This document shows positions 16,255-24,950 of a stretch of 64,000 bases of DNA, one piece after another. Location: positions 1,054,001-1,118,000 of the forward strand of contig NZ_CP180208.1 in the NCBI RefSeq assembly GCF_047553045.1, written 5' to 3'. A model generated the notes under the pieces. The model searched no databases. It had not been told where the DNA came from and worked only from the letters and a program-made list of their open reading frames with translations. The DNA is from Sphingomonas_L flavalba_A (lineage in GTDB: Bacteria > Pseudomonadota > Alphaproteobacteria > Sphingomonadales > Sphingomonadaceae). The translations under genes were made by a program, and so were the position numbers. Position 1 is the first letter of the stretch. Each line of letters begins with the position of its first letter.

Positions 16255-17396
16255 ATTATGTGGAGCCGGTAGCCGCCGAAGCGGACCCGTTCGTCCCGCT
16301 GCTCGCGGAGATCGCCGCCCGCCGGGCGGAGTTCAGCGAGCAGCAGCAGCTGAGCGCGGACGTCGTCGAGAAGCTGCGCGCGGCCGGGGTGTACCGTGCC
16401 CTTGTCCCTCGCATCTTCGGCGGCGACGAATGCTCGCCCGCCGATTTCCTGCGGATGATCGAGCGGATTTCGATTGCTGACGGATCGGCCGGCTGGGTGG
16501 CGAGCTTTGGCATATCGGTGCTGTATCTGGCGTCATTGCCGATGGAGACGCTGAACGAGATTTACGGCAACGGGCCGGACGTGATTTTCGCCGGCGGGCT
16601 GTTCCCGCCGCAGACGGCGGAGGTCGTCGACGGCGGCCTGAAGGTGACCGGCAAGTGGAAGTTCGGCAGCGGATCGACCGGCGCCGACCTGATCGGCGTC
16701 GGCATCAAGGTCGACGGCGGCCAGAATGCCGGCCTGCCGCGCATGGCGGTGATGCCCGCGAAGAAGGTGAAGGTCGTCCCCAATTGGGAGGTCAACGGCC
16801 TGAAGGGCACCGGCAGCCACGATCTGGTTGTCGAGGGCGTTGTCGTGCCCGAAAGCTGGACCTTCATCCGCGGCGGCAAGGCGACGCTGGACGGCCCGCT
16901 CTACCGTTATCCGTCGATGGGCTTCGCGGCGCAGGTGCTGGCGGTGGTCGGCCTGGGCGTCGCGCGGGCGGCGCTGGACGAGATCACCAGCATCGCCGGC
17001 GGGCGTGGATCGATCACCGGCGCGCCGGTGCTGGCCGACCGCGCCTATGTCCAGATCGAAGTCGCCAAGGCGGAGGCGGCGCTGCGTTCGGCCCGTGCCT
17101 TCTTCTACGAAGCGACGGAAGCCGCCTGGCAGAAGCTGGTCGCCGGAGAGACGCTGCCGATCGAGGACATCAACCTGATCCGCCTTGCCGCCAGCCACGC
17201 CGCGCGCGTCGGCTCCGACGTGGCCGGTATCGCCTACAAATTGTCGGGCACCACCGGCATCTACACCGCTCACCCGATCGCCCGGCACCTGCAGGACGCG
17301 ATGGTGGTTGTGCAGCATGCCTTCCTGTCCGAAGGAACGTGGCAGAGCGCCGGCCGCGTGCTGCTGGGGCTGGAATCCGCCCCCGGTTTCCCCTGA
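16251..17396 (+). CDS. Acyl-CoA-dehydrogenase-like flavin monooxygenase (IacA/IifC/HpaB-like)
   Basis: The 381-aa protein has the three-domain acyl-CoA dehydrogenase fold. The middle domain contains GKWKFGSGSTGADLIGVGI and NWEVNGLKGTGSHDLVVEGVVVP motifs typical of the two-component hydroxylase branch (HsaA, HpaB, IacA, IifC). The C-terminal helical part ends with GIYTAHPIARHLQDA. Members use reduced flavin from a partner reductase to oxygenate aromatics. No reductase is encoded nearby. It overlaps the amidase by four bases and precedes the small IacB-like gene by 21 bases. Indole or indole-acetate type substrates are an inference from gene order. Confidence 0.82.
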   Translation: MNYVEPVAAEADPFVPLLAEIAARRAEFSEQQQLSADVVEKLRAAGVYRALVPRIFGGDECSPADFLRMIERISIADGSAGWVASFGISVLYLASLPMETLNEIYGNGPDVIFAGGLFPPQTAEVVDGGLKVTGKWKFGSGSTGADLIGVGIKVDGGQNAGLPRMAVMPAKKVKVVPNWEVNGLKGTGSHDLVVEGVVVPESWTFIRGGKATLDGPLYRYPSMGFAAQVLAVVGLGVARAALDEITSIAGGRGSITGAPVLADRAYVQIEVAKAEAALRSARAFFYEATEAAWQKLVAGETLPIEDINLIRLAASHAARVGSDVAGIAYKLSGTTGIYTAHPIARHLQDAMVVVQHAFLSEGTWQSAGRVLLGLESAPGFP

Positions 17397-17417
17397 TCGA
17401 CACGAGAGAGGATGATT

Positions 17418-17780
17418 ATGACCGATTCTACCCAGAAGCCGATCCGCGCGCTGTTCTGCGCGGCGGTGACCCAGAATTTTTTCGACCTGCCCGCGTCCGA
17501 AATCGGCGCGGTCTGGGCGGCGACCGGCGAGATGTTGAAAGGCATCCGCGGGATTCCCGGCGTCCAGATCCTCGGCACGATCGACGATGACGAGACGATG
17601 GTCGGCACGTCGCCCAATGGCTGGCCGTGGACTTTCTACATCATGGCCGACGTGCCGGACCGGGCGGCGGCGGTCGCGGTGTGCAACCTGTTCCGCACCA
17701 CCCCGGTCGGCGAATACCGGCTGTGGAAATATATGCGGATCGAAGCGCGGCTGGGCCGCGAACTGGTCATCCCGGCATGA
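17418..17780 (+). CDS. Small IacB/IifA-like protein of indolic oxidation clusters
   Basis: This 120-aa soluble protein starts at 17418, six bases after GAGAGAGG; an in-frame ATG at 17412 would overlap that site. There is no signal peptide. The sequence (ALFCAAVTQNFFDLP near the N-terminus, TFYIMADVPDRAAAVAVC in the middle, LWKYMRIEARLG near the end) looks like a compact ferredoxin-like fold. Proteins of similar size sit between the flavoprotein and the SDR in iac and iif clusters, where one acts as a cofactor-independent oxygenase. I assign it by context and a partial recollection of that family, not by a firm motif. Confidence 0.6.
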   Translation: MTDSTQKPIRALFCAAVTQNFFDLPASEIGAVWAATGEMLKGIRGIPGVQILGTIDDDETMVGTSPNGWPWTFYIMADVPDRAAAVAVCNLFRTTPVGEYRLWKYMRIEARLGRELVIPA

Positions 17781-18529
17781 GCGAGGGCGCGCCACAGGCG
17801 GCACTGGTCACCGGCGGCGCGCAGGGGCTGGGCGCGGAAATTGTCCGCGCCCTGCACCGTGCCGGCTACCGCGTCGCGATCGGCGATATAGCGGAGGGGC
17901 AGGCGACGGCGCTGGCGGCGGCGCTTGACCCGAGCGGCGCCACCGCCATCGGCCTTGCCCTCGACGTGCGCGAACAGGCGGGGTTCGAAGCGGCCCGCGA
18001 CCGGATGGTCGAGGCCTGGGGCGGGGCGGACATACTGGTCAACAACGCGGTGATGACCGTGGCGCGGCCGGTGCTCGACATTCCGCCGGAGGAGTTCGAC
18101 GCAGTGCTGGCGGTCAACCTGCGCGGCACCTTTGTCGGCAGCCAGGTGTTCGGCCGGCATTTCCGTGATCGCGGCTACGGACGGATCGTCAACATGGCGT
18201 CGCTGGCGGCGCAGAATGGCGGATCGGCGACCGGCGCGCATTATGCCGCGTCGAAAGGCGCGATCATCACCCTGACCAAGGTGTTCGCCCGCGACCTGGC
18301 GGCGTGTGGCATCACCGTAAACGCGGTGGCGCCGGGGCCGCTGGACCTGCCGTCGGTGCGGGCGATCGTGCCGGCCGACAAGCTGGACGGGCTGATTGCC
18401 GGCATTCCGGCCGGGCGGCTGGGCGACCCGGCATTCATCGCCGACATCGTCGTCCAGCTTGCATCGCCGGCGGCTGCATCCGTCACCGGCGCGACCTGGG
18501 ACGCCAATGGCGGACTGTACATGCGCTGA
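17777..18529 (+). CDS. Short-chain dehydrogenase/reductase (IacE/IifB-like position)
   Basis: The 250-aa classical SDR has the cofactor motif TGGAQGLG (about residues 12-19), VNNAV in place of NNAG (about 90), the catalytic Ser in NMASLAAQ and YAASKG (Tyr-x3-Lys, about 155-160). The ASN and NVAPGP equivalents (NAVAPGP) are present. Asp in IGDIAEG suggests NAD preference. The ATG overlaps the preceding stop by four bases. In iac/iif pathways the SDR oxidises a dihydrodiol or hydroxylated indoline, and this one is placed accordingly. A GC-rich hairpin closes the operon. Confidence 0.85.
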   Translation: MSEGAPQAALVTGGAQGLGAEIVRALHRAGYRVAIGDIAEGQATALAAALDPSGATAIGLALDVREQAGFEAARDRMVEAWGGADILVNNAVMTVARPVLDIPPEEFDAVLAVNLRGTFVGSQVFGRHFRDRGYGRIVNMASLAAQNGGSATGAHYAASKGAIITLTKVFARDLAACGITVNAVAPGPLDLPSVRAIVPADKLDGLIAGIPAGRLGDPAFIADIVVQLASPAAASVTGATWDANGGLYMR

Positions 18530-18535
18530 AACGGC

Positions 18536-18566
18536 GGCCGGGCGGGTGTGTGCCGCCCGCCCGGCC
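18536..18566 (+). terminator. GC-rich hairpin after the amidase-SDR operon
   Basis: GGCCGGGCGGG (18536-18546) and CCCGCCCGGCC (18556-18566) form a perfect 11-bp stem seven bases after the SDR stop. There is no T-run, so it may act as a Rho-assisted terminator or mRNA 3'-end protector. Confidence 0.6.
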
Positions 18567-18661
18567 CGACGGCAACGGGAGAGCGGTGCTCCCCCGCACA
18601 GGAAAGTTGCGCATGCCGGCGATAATATTGCTATGCGGATCGCCCCTCTCAAGGATCTGAT

Positions 18662-19669
18662 ATGGCGCGCATACTGTGTTTCGGTGAAATCCTGCTTCGC
18701 CTAGCCGCGACCGGCGGCGATCTGCTGGTGCAGAGCCGCAGTCTGGCGATGCATGTCGGCGGGGCGGAGGCGAATGTCGCCGCCGCGCTCGCCCAGTTGG
18801 GCCATAACGCGGCGGTGCTGTCGATCCTGCCGGAATCGCGGCTGGGCGATGCGGCGATCTCCGCGCTCGGCGCGCGCGGCGTCGACACCCGGCGCATCGC
18901 GCGGCGCCCCGGCCGGATGGGACTGTATTTCTTCGAACCCGGCGCCGGGGCGCGAGCCGGCGAGATCGTCTACGACCGCGCCGGATCGGCCTTTGCCGAC
19001 GGGCTGGGCACGGCGGTTTGGGACGACGCGCTGCCCGGCGGCGGCTGGCTGCACCTGTCCGGCATCACCCCGGCGCTGACCGCCGTCGCCGCGAACGCGA
19101 CGCTGGCGCTGGCCCGCGCCGCCCGCGCCGCCGGACTGCGCGTGTCGTTCGACTGCAATTACCGCCCCAGCCTGTGGCAGGCGTCCGGCGGCGACGCGCC
19201 GACCATCCTCGGCGCGCTGGCGGCGGAGGCGGACCTGCTGTTCGGCAATTACCGCGACGCGGCGCTGCTGACCGGCGCGGCGTTCGATGGCGACGGGCCG
19301 GAGCGGCGCCGCGCGGCGGCCGAGGCGCTGTTCACCGCGTTCCCCAACCTGACGACGATCGCGTCGACCAGCCGCCATGTCGACGGCGCCGATACCCACC
19401 GCCTGTCGGCGCGGATCGACACGCCGGACGACGCCGTACAGCTGGAGGAAACCGCGCTGACCGGCATCGTCGACCGGATCGGCGGCGGCGACGCCTTTGC
19501 CGCCGGCGTGCTGCACGGGCTGGCGACCGGCGGCGACCCGGCCCGCGCCGCCCGGGTGGGGCTGGCCGCCGCCGTCCAGAAGCATTTCATTTCCGGCGAC
19601 GTGTGGATCGGCGACGCCGCCGGGCTGGACGCCTTCGTCATCGGCGGTACCGGGGATATCCGCCGCTAG
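18662..19669 (+). CDS. kdgK: 2-dehydro-3-deoxygluconate kinase (PfkB family)
   Basis: The 335-aa PfkB-family sugar kinase phosphorylates 2-keto-3-deoxygluconate to KDPG with ATP. MHVGGAEANVAAALAQLG (about residue 30) is the substrate-side PfkB motif. RIGGGDAFAAG (with catalytic Asp277) is the second signature with the anion hole. AAGGA-like AAGGATCTGAT precedes the ATG. It stands alone, about 9 kb from manD, but supplies the next step after ManD; no KDPG aldolase is in the window. Assignment as KDG rather than another sugar kinase rests on that context and on typical kdgK sequence features. Confidence 0.85.
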   Translation: MARILCFGEILLRLAATGGDLLVQSRSLAMHVGGAEANVAAALAQLGHNAAVLSILPESRLGDAAISALGARGVDTRRIARRPGRMGLYFFEPGAGARAGEIVYDRAGSAFADGLGTAVWDDALPGGGWLHLSGITPALTAVAANATLALARAARAAGLRVSFDCNYRPSLWQASGGDAPTILGALAAEADLLFGNYRDAALLTGAAFDGDGPERRRAAAEALFTAFPNLTTIASTSRHVDGADTHRLSARIDTPDDAVQLEETALTGIVDRIGGGDAFAAGVLHGLATGGDPARAARVGLAAAVQKHFISGDVWIGDAAGLDAFVIGGTGDIRR

Positions 19670-19676
19670 GTGCGGG

Positions 19677-21761
19677 CTATTTCCCGGCGAAGTGGCGGTC
19701 GTACCAGGCGATCGAGCGCTGGGTGAAATCGGCGAGGTGCTGGGTCTCGCGCATGCCGTGGCCTTCGCGCGGGTAGCGCAGCATCACCGCTTCGACGCCG
19801 ACATCGTAGAGCGCGGTGAAATACTGCTCGATCTCGGCGACATTGACCAGCAGGTCGGCGTCGCCGTGGCTGAGCAACACCGGTGTCCTGACCTGATGGA
19901 CGAAGCGGATCGCCGAGCGGTTCCACAGCATGTCCATGATGCCGCCGGTGTGTGGCTTGCCGAAATATTCCTGCTCCAGATAATCGTGGTAGACCGACAT
20001 GTAGTTGTGGCTGACCAGGTTGGAGATGCTGGCCCACGGGATCGCCGCCTTGAAGCGCGGCGTCTGGGTGATGACCCAGTTGGTCAGCTGGCCGCCGTAG
20101 CTGGCGCCTTCGACGCCCAGCCGTTCCGGGTCGATCCACGGGAATTGGACGAGCGCCGCGTCGACGCCGCGCAGCACGTCCATCGCCTCGCCGCCGTTCT
20201 GGTCGCGGGCGATGGCGTTGGCGAAGGCCTGACCATAGCCGGTCGAGCCGCGATAGTTGACCATCAGCACCGCATAGCCATGGGCGGCATAAGCCTGCGC
20301 CTTGTGGACGAAATTCGGCCCCTGCTGCCCGTGCGGGCCGCCGTGGATGTTGACGATCATCGGGTGCGCCCGCGCCGGCGTGCCGGCGCCGGCTCCCGGC
20401 GGGATGGTCAGGAATGCCTCGATTTCGCGGTCGTCATAGCTTTTGAAGGTGAAGGCGCGGGTTTCGGCGATCGCCTTGTTGCGCAACACGTCGGCGTTCA
20501 GATCGGCAAGCTGCGTCGCCTTGCCGCCGGGGCGCAGCACATAGAGTTGTGGCAGATTGGCGGGCGTTGCCATCGCCGCGACGACGCTGCCGTTGCGCGC
20601 GACGGAAAAGCCCATGACCGAGCCGCGCGTCCCGGCTTCCGGGCCGATGCGCTCTGCGGCGCCGCCGCTGGCGGGCAGGCGGTAGAGGCCGACGCTGCCG
20701 CGCGACTGGACGGTGAAATAAAGGTGGCGGCCGTCCTGGGACCATTGCGGGCGGCCCTGGACGTTGTCGATCTGGGCGCCGAGATCGCGGCGCGCGCCGG
20801 TTGCCACGTCCAGCGTCCAGACATGGGGGTCTTCCATGTTGGTTTCCGATGAGGTGACCGGGCGCATCAGGCCGGAAAAGGCGATGGTCTTGCCGTCCGG
20901 CGAGAAGCTGGCGGCATATTCGACGCCGCGCGTCTCGCTCAGCCGCCGGATCGCCTTCGTGCCGATGTCGACAGTGAAGATGTCGAAATTATAGGTGAAA
21001 TCCTGGTCTTTTTCCGGGTTCTGCAGGAACAGCAGCGTCCGGTTGTCCGGCGCCCAGGACAGCGAATGTTCGTAGCGGTCGCCGTCGGTCAGCTGGGTGA
21101 CATTGCCGCCCGCCACGTCGACGACGAACAGATGCAGGCGCTTGTTGTCGTTGAACCGTTCCGGCCAGCCGCGCGCCGGGCGGTACCAGTAGCGGGTGAT
21201 GATGATCGGGTCCGCTTCCATCGGCGGTTCCGTCGACGGAACGGCGGAGACGAAGGCGATCCGGCTACCGTCGGGCGACCAGACGAAATCCTTGCTGGCG
21301 CGCGGCAGCGGGTGGTTGCTGTCGTCGACCGGGGCGAGCAACCGTGCGCCGCCGCCGGCAGCGTCGGCGATCATGATGCCGTCACCGCCACGCCAGGCGA
21401 CGCGCCTGCCGTCCGGTGCCCAGCGCGGCGAGCCGCCGGCCACGCCCTCTGCGCCGCCCCATGGAGCGGCCTTTCCGGTCGCGACGTCGGCGCTCCAGAT
21501 CCGGGTGTAGGGCATGCCGACGCGGTCGCCATATTGCACGGTGAACAGCACGGTGCGGCCGTCCGGCGACAGTTGCGGGTCGCTGGCCGATTTCAGGTGA
21601 AACAGGTCGGCGATTTCGATTTTTGCCGTGGCGGTGCGCGGCAGGACGGTGCTGATCCCGGTTTTCTGAAGCTCTTGCGCCGCGCCGGATTGGGGCAGGG
21701 CGAACAGCGCGGCGGCGGCGATGCCGGCCATCAGGCGCAGATGCTTTGACGGTCCCGGCAT
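19677..21761 (-). CDS. Secreted S9-family peptidase (prolyl oligopeptidase / acyl-aminoacyl peptidase type)
   Basis: The 694-aa protein has a signal peptide (LMAGIAAAALFALPQSGAAQ, about residues 9-28), a WD40-like beta-propeller (about 45-420, repeated SPDG motifs) and a C-terminal alpha/beta-hydrolase domain. The catalytic triad is Ser554 in GASYGGQ, Asp636 in HGDADLLV and His668 in EGHGMRE. It would cleave short peptides in the periplasm. It is convergent with kdgK (seven bases between stops) and divergent from the GntR regulator at 21978. With the S9 and DUF885 genes on the other side it forms a peptide-utilisation group. Confidence 0.93.
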   Translation of the reverse strand: MPGPSKHLRLMAGIAAAALFALPQSGAAQELQKTGISTVLPRTATAKIEIADLFHLKSASDPQLSPDGRTVLFTVQYGDRVGMPYTRIWSADVATGKAAPWGGAEGVAGGSPRWAPDGRRVAWRGGDGIMIADAAGGGARLLAPVDDSNHPLPRASKDFVWSPDGSRIAFVSAVPSTEPPMEADPIIITRYWYRPARGWPERFNDNKRLHLFVVDVAGGNVTQLTDGDRYEHSLSWAPDNRTLLFLQNPEKDQDFTYNFDIFTVDIGTKAIRRLSETRGVEYAASFSPDGKTIAFSGLMRPVTSSETNMEDPHVWTLDVATGARRDLGAQIDNVQGRPQWSQDGRHLYFTVQSRGSVGLYRLPASGGAAERIGPEAGTRGSVMGFSVARNGSVVAAMATPANLPQLYVLRPGGKATQLADLNADVLRNKAIAETRAFTFKSYDDREIEAFLTIPPGAGAGTPARAHPMIVNIHGGPHGQQGPNFVHKAQAYAAHGYAVLMVNYRGSTGYGQAFANAIARDQNGGEAMDVLRGVDAALVQFPWIDPERLGVEGASYGGQLTNWVITQTPRFKAAIPWASISNLVSHNYMSVYHDYLEQEYFGKPHTGGIMDMLWNRSAIRFVHQVRTPVLLSHGDADLLVNVAEIEQYFTALYDVGVEAVMLRYPREGHGMRETQHLADFTQRSIAWYDRHFAGK

Positions 21762-21977
21762 GCTGATCTCCCCCTTTTTAAATAGCTATGTGGGAAATCT
21801 ATATTGTATAGTAGAAATTGCCAGCGGAAATATGCACAACCGCGGGAAGGAGGAGAGAAGGGCGCCGCCGCGCGCGCCATGGCCCGGCCGGTGCGTGGGC
21901 CGCGGCCTTCATTGCCTGTTTACCGCAAATTTCATACAGAGCCGTCCGTAATCCTGCCATTTCATACTGGTTTTTGC
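21762..21977. promoter_or_regulatory. Divergent promoter region with GTATA(N4-6)AAATTG-like site
   Basis: This 216-bp region separates the S9 peptidase and GntR genes. It is AT-rich near the peptidase side. GTATAGTAGAAATTG (21806-21820) resembles GTATACGAAATTG (22654-22666) upstream of the second peptidase. Dyads around GTATAC are common for FCD-type GntR regulators, so both may be operators. The GntR gene has no strong ribosome site. Confidence 0.4.
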
Positions 21978-22628
21978 ATGAGCCTAGTCGTCCGCAATCT
22001 TTCAGAGCAGCTGGTGGATCTGGTCCGTGACCGTATCCTGTCCGGCGCGGTGCTGCCGAACAGCGCGATCCGGCAGGATGCGCTGGCGAGTGAACTGGGA
22101 ATCAGCAAGATCCCGCTGCGCGAGGCGCTGGCCCGGCTGGAGCAGGAAGGACTGCTGGTTTCGCAGGCCAATCGCGGCTTCTTCGTCCGGCCGCTGTCGG
22201 CGGAAGAGGCGGAGGAGGTGTTCGCCCTGCGCCTGAAGCTGGAGCCGGACGTGATGGTGCTGAGCGCCGAGCGGGCGACCGCCCAGCAGCGCAAGGCGGC
22301 AAAGGATGTGTTCGCGACGCTGTATCAGGTGACCGAAGCGGGCGGCGCCGGCGTTGCCGCGTTCAACCGCGCCTTTCACATGGCGCTGCTGCGGCCCGCC
22401 GGCCAGCCGATCGTACTCGGCATCCTGCGGCGGCTGCACGTGATGGCCGACCGGTATGTCCGCAAGCATCTGGAGCCGCTGGGCCGCGACGAACGGGCGA
22501 ATGAGGAGCATCGCGAGATACTGGCGATCTGGCTGGCGCGCGACCTGCGCAACATCCGCGTGCTGACCGAGCGCCATCTGGAAAAGACCCGCGACGACCT
22601 GCGCCAGCAGTTGACGATCGAGAGTTGA
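21978..22628 (+). CDS. GntR-family (FCD) transcriptional regulator
   Basis: The 216-aa protein has a GntR winged helix (about residues 8-70: IRQDALASELGISKIPLREALARLE then GLLVSQANRGFFV) and an FCD ligand domain with Asn/His metal-ligand positions (FNRAFHMALL). The ATG at 21978 fits the family start; a longer open frame upstream is not supported. It sits between two secreted S9 peptidase genes and probably controls them in response to a small acid or amino-acid derivative, which is an inference. Confidence 0.85.
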   Translation: MSLVVRNLSEQLVDLVRDRILSGAVLPNSAIRQDALASELGISKIPLREALARLEQEGLLVSQANRGFFVRPLSAEEAEEVFALRLKLEPDVMVLSAERATAQQRKAAKDVFATLYQVTEAGGAGVAAFNRAFHMALLRPAGQPIVLGILRRLHVMADRYVRKHLEPLGRDERANEEHREILAIWLARDLRNIRVLTERHLEKTRDDLRQQLTIES

Positions 22629-22653
22629 CAAGCCCGACGCCTGCCCGAATACC

Positions 22654-22666
22654 GTATACGAAATTG
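22654..22666. promoter_or_regulatory. Candidate GntR operator before the DPP-IV-like gene
   Basis: GTATACGAAATTG contains the dyad GTATAC and shares GTATA...AAATTG with the site at 21806-21820. It lies between the gntR stop and the DPP-IV-like start, so the peptidase may have its own regulated promoter. Confidence 0.35.
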
Positions 22667-22679
22667 GTCTGGGGTGGTG

Positions 22680-24938
22680 ATGATGCGACGGCACTTCGGA
22701 TGGATGGCGTTGCTTGGCCCGGCCTGCGCCGGGGCGCTGGCGATGACGGCGCTACTGGCACCGGCCCATGCCGGGCCGCTGACGCTGGAGGCGATCTACG
22801 GCGCTGACGCCGTCCAGCTCGAACCGCGGCTGATCAGCAAATGGCTGGGGCGTGACGCCTATACGGTGATCGAGCCGGCGGCGGGCGGCGGTGTCGACAT
22901 CGCGCGCTACGCCACCGCGACGGGCGCCCGGTCGATCCTGATCGCCGCCGCCGCGCTGACCCCGCCGGGCGCGGACAAGCCGCTGGCCGTTTCCGACTAT
23001 GCCTGGTCGCCGGACGGGCGGCGGGCGCTGTTGTTCGTCCGCAGCGCCGAGGCGCGCCGCAACAACCCGGTCGGCGATTACTGGCTGTTCGACCTGGACA
23101 GCAAGGCGCTGCGCCGGATCGGCGGCGCCGCGCCGGCACTCAGCCTGCTCTATGCCGAATTCTCGCCGGACGGGCGGTCTGTCGCCTATGTTCAGGCCAA
23201 CAACCTGTATGTCGAAACGCTGGCCGACGGCGCGGTGCGCCAGTTGACCGCCGACGGCAGCGCCCTGTTGCTGAACGGCCGGGCCGACGTGGCGTATGAG
23301 GAGGAATTCCGGCTCGGCAAGGCCTTTGCGTGGAGCCCGGATTCGCGCCGTATCGCCTATTGGCAGTTCGACACGACCGGCATCGGCACCTTCTACATGA
23401 TCCGCAATACCGGCGATGTGTATTCGACGGTGATCCCGCAGCAATACCCGAAACCGGGCACGACATTGTCGGCGGTGCGGGTCGGCAGCGTCGCGGTCGA
23501 CGGCGGGGCGACGACCTGGTTCGCCGTCCCCGGCGACCCGCGCCAGACCTATATCCCGCGCATGGACTGGGCGGCCAGCGCCGACGAGGTGCTGATCCAG
23601 CACGAGAACCGGCTGCAGAACCGCAACGCCGTGCTGCTCGGCAGCGTCGCGACCGGGGCGGTGCGCGAGATTTTCGTCGATTCCGACGCGGCGTGGGTCA
23701 ACGTCAACGACGACCCGCAATGGCTGGCCGGCGGCCGCGCCTTCACCTGGCTCAGCGAACGCGACGGCTGGCGCCATTTGTATGTCGTGTCGCGCGACGG
23801 CAGGCAGGCGGAGCTGCGGACCCCCGGCGCCTTCGACGTGGTCAGCGTGCAGAATATCGACCTGGCCGGCGGCCATGTCTATTTCATCGCCTCGCCCGAA
23901 AACGTCACCCAGCGTTGCCTGTACCGCGCGACGTTGAGCGGCAAGACGCGGGTCGAGCGGCTGACCCCGGCGGCGGAGGCGGGGTTCCACGCCTATGACG
24001 TCGCGCCCGGCGCGCGCTGGGCGTTCCACACCGTATCGCGGTTCGACAGCCCGCCGGTGACCGACGTCGTCAGCCTGCCGGCGCACCGGCCGGCGCGGAC
24101 GCTGTCGGCCAACGCGCCGATGCGCACGTTCGTCGCGGCGGCTGACAAGGGCGCGGCGGAGTTTTTCCGGGTCGACATCGGCGGCGGCGTCGCGCTTGAT
24201 GCGTGGATGATGAAGCCGCCCGGTTTCGACCCGGCGAAAAAATACCCGATGCTGATCTACGTCTATTCCGAACCGGCGGGGCAGACGGTGCAGGATAGCT
24301 GGGGCGGCGACCGTTATCTGTGGCACCTGATGCTGACCCAGCGCGGCTATCTGGTTGCCAGCATCGACAGCCGCGGCGCCAATTCCCCGCGCGGGCGCGA
24401 CTGGCGCAAGAGCATCTACCGTCAGGTCGGCATTCTGGCGTCGGCCGATCAGGCGGCGGCGGTGCGGGCGATGATCGCCAGCCGGCCCTATATCGATCCG
24501 GCGCGGATCGGCGTGTGGGGGCGCAGCGGCGGCGGCGCGATGACCCTGAACGCGATGTTCCGCTATCCCGACCTCTACGCGACGGGCATCGCCATCGCGT
24601 CACCCACCGACCAGCGGCTGTACAACGCGATCTACCAGGAACGTTACATGGGCCTGCCGGACGACAATGCGAAAGGCTATGCCGACGGTTCGCCGATCAA
24701 CTTCGCACAGAATCTGAAGGGCAGGCTGCTGGTCATCCACGGCACGGCGGACGACAATGTTCATTACCAGAATCTGGAGCAACTGGTCGACCGGCTGATG
24801 GCCCACGGCAAGCAGTTCTCGATGATGGCCTATCCGGACCGGACCCACGGCATCAGCGAAAAACCGGGCACGCGGCTGCATTTGCAGACGCTGATGACCG
24901 ATTATCTGAACGACAATCTGCCGCCGGGCGGGCGGTAA
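22680..24938 (+). CDS. Secreted dipeptidyl-peptidase-IV-like S9 peptidase
   Basis: The protein is 752 aa from the ATG at 22680 (ATG at 22683 and GTG at 22674 are alternatives; GGGG precedes). It has a signal peptide ending near APAHA, a DPP-IV beta-propeller domain and a C-terminal hydrolase domain. The triad is Ser616 in GRSGGGAM, Asp691 in GTADDNV and His723 in RTHGISE. RSG replaces the usual WSYGG, a small variation at the nucleophile elbow. It would remove dipeptides from peptides in the periplasm. Neighbours are the GntR regulator and the DUF885 gene. Confidence 0.9.
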   Translation: MMRRHFGWMALLGPACAGALAMTALLAPAHAGPLTLEAIYGADAVQLEPRLISKWLGRDAYTVIEPAAGGGVDIARYATATGARSILIAAAALTPPGADKPLAVSDYAWSPDGRRALLFVRSAEARRNNPVGDYWLFDLDSKALRRIGGAAPALSLLYAEFSPDGRSVAYVQANNLYVETLADGAVRQLTADGSALLLNGRADVAYEEEFRLGKAFAWSPDSRRIAYWQFDTTGIGTFYMIRNTGDVYSTVIPQQYPKPGTTLSAVRVGSVAVDGGATTWFAVPGDPRQTYIPRMDWAASADEVLIQHENRLQNRNAVLLGSVATGAVREIFVDSDAAWVNVNDDPQWLAGGRAFTWLSERDGWRHLYVVSRDGRQAELRTPGAFDVVSVQNIDLAGGHVYFIASPENVTQRCLYRATLSGKTRVERLTPAAEAGFHAYDVAPGARWAFHTVSRFDSPPVTDVVSLPAHRPARTLSANAPMRTFVAAADKGAAEFFRVDIGGGVALDAWMMKPPGFDPAKKYPMLIYVYSEPAGQTVQDSWGGDRYLWHLMLTQRGYLVASIDSRGANSPRGRDWRKSIYRQVGILASADQAAAVRAMIASRPYIDPARIGVWGRSGGGAMTLNAMFRYPDLYATGIAIASPTDQRLYNAIYQERYMGLPDDNAKGYADGSPINFAQNLKGRLLVIHGTADDNVHYQNLEQLVDRLMAHGKQFSMMAYPDRTHGISEKPGTRLHLQTLMTDYLNDNLPPGGR

Positions 24939-24950
24939 AGGAGACGGGGC

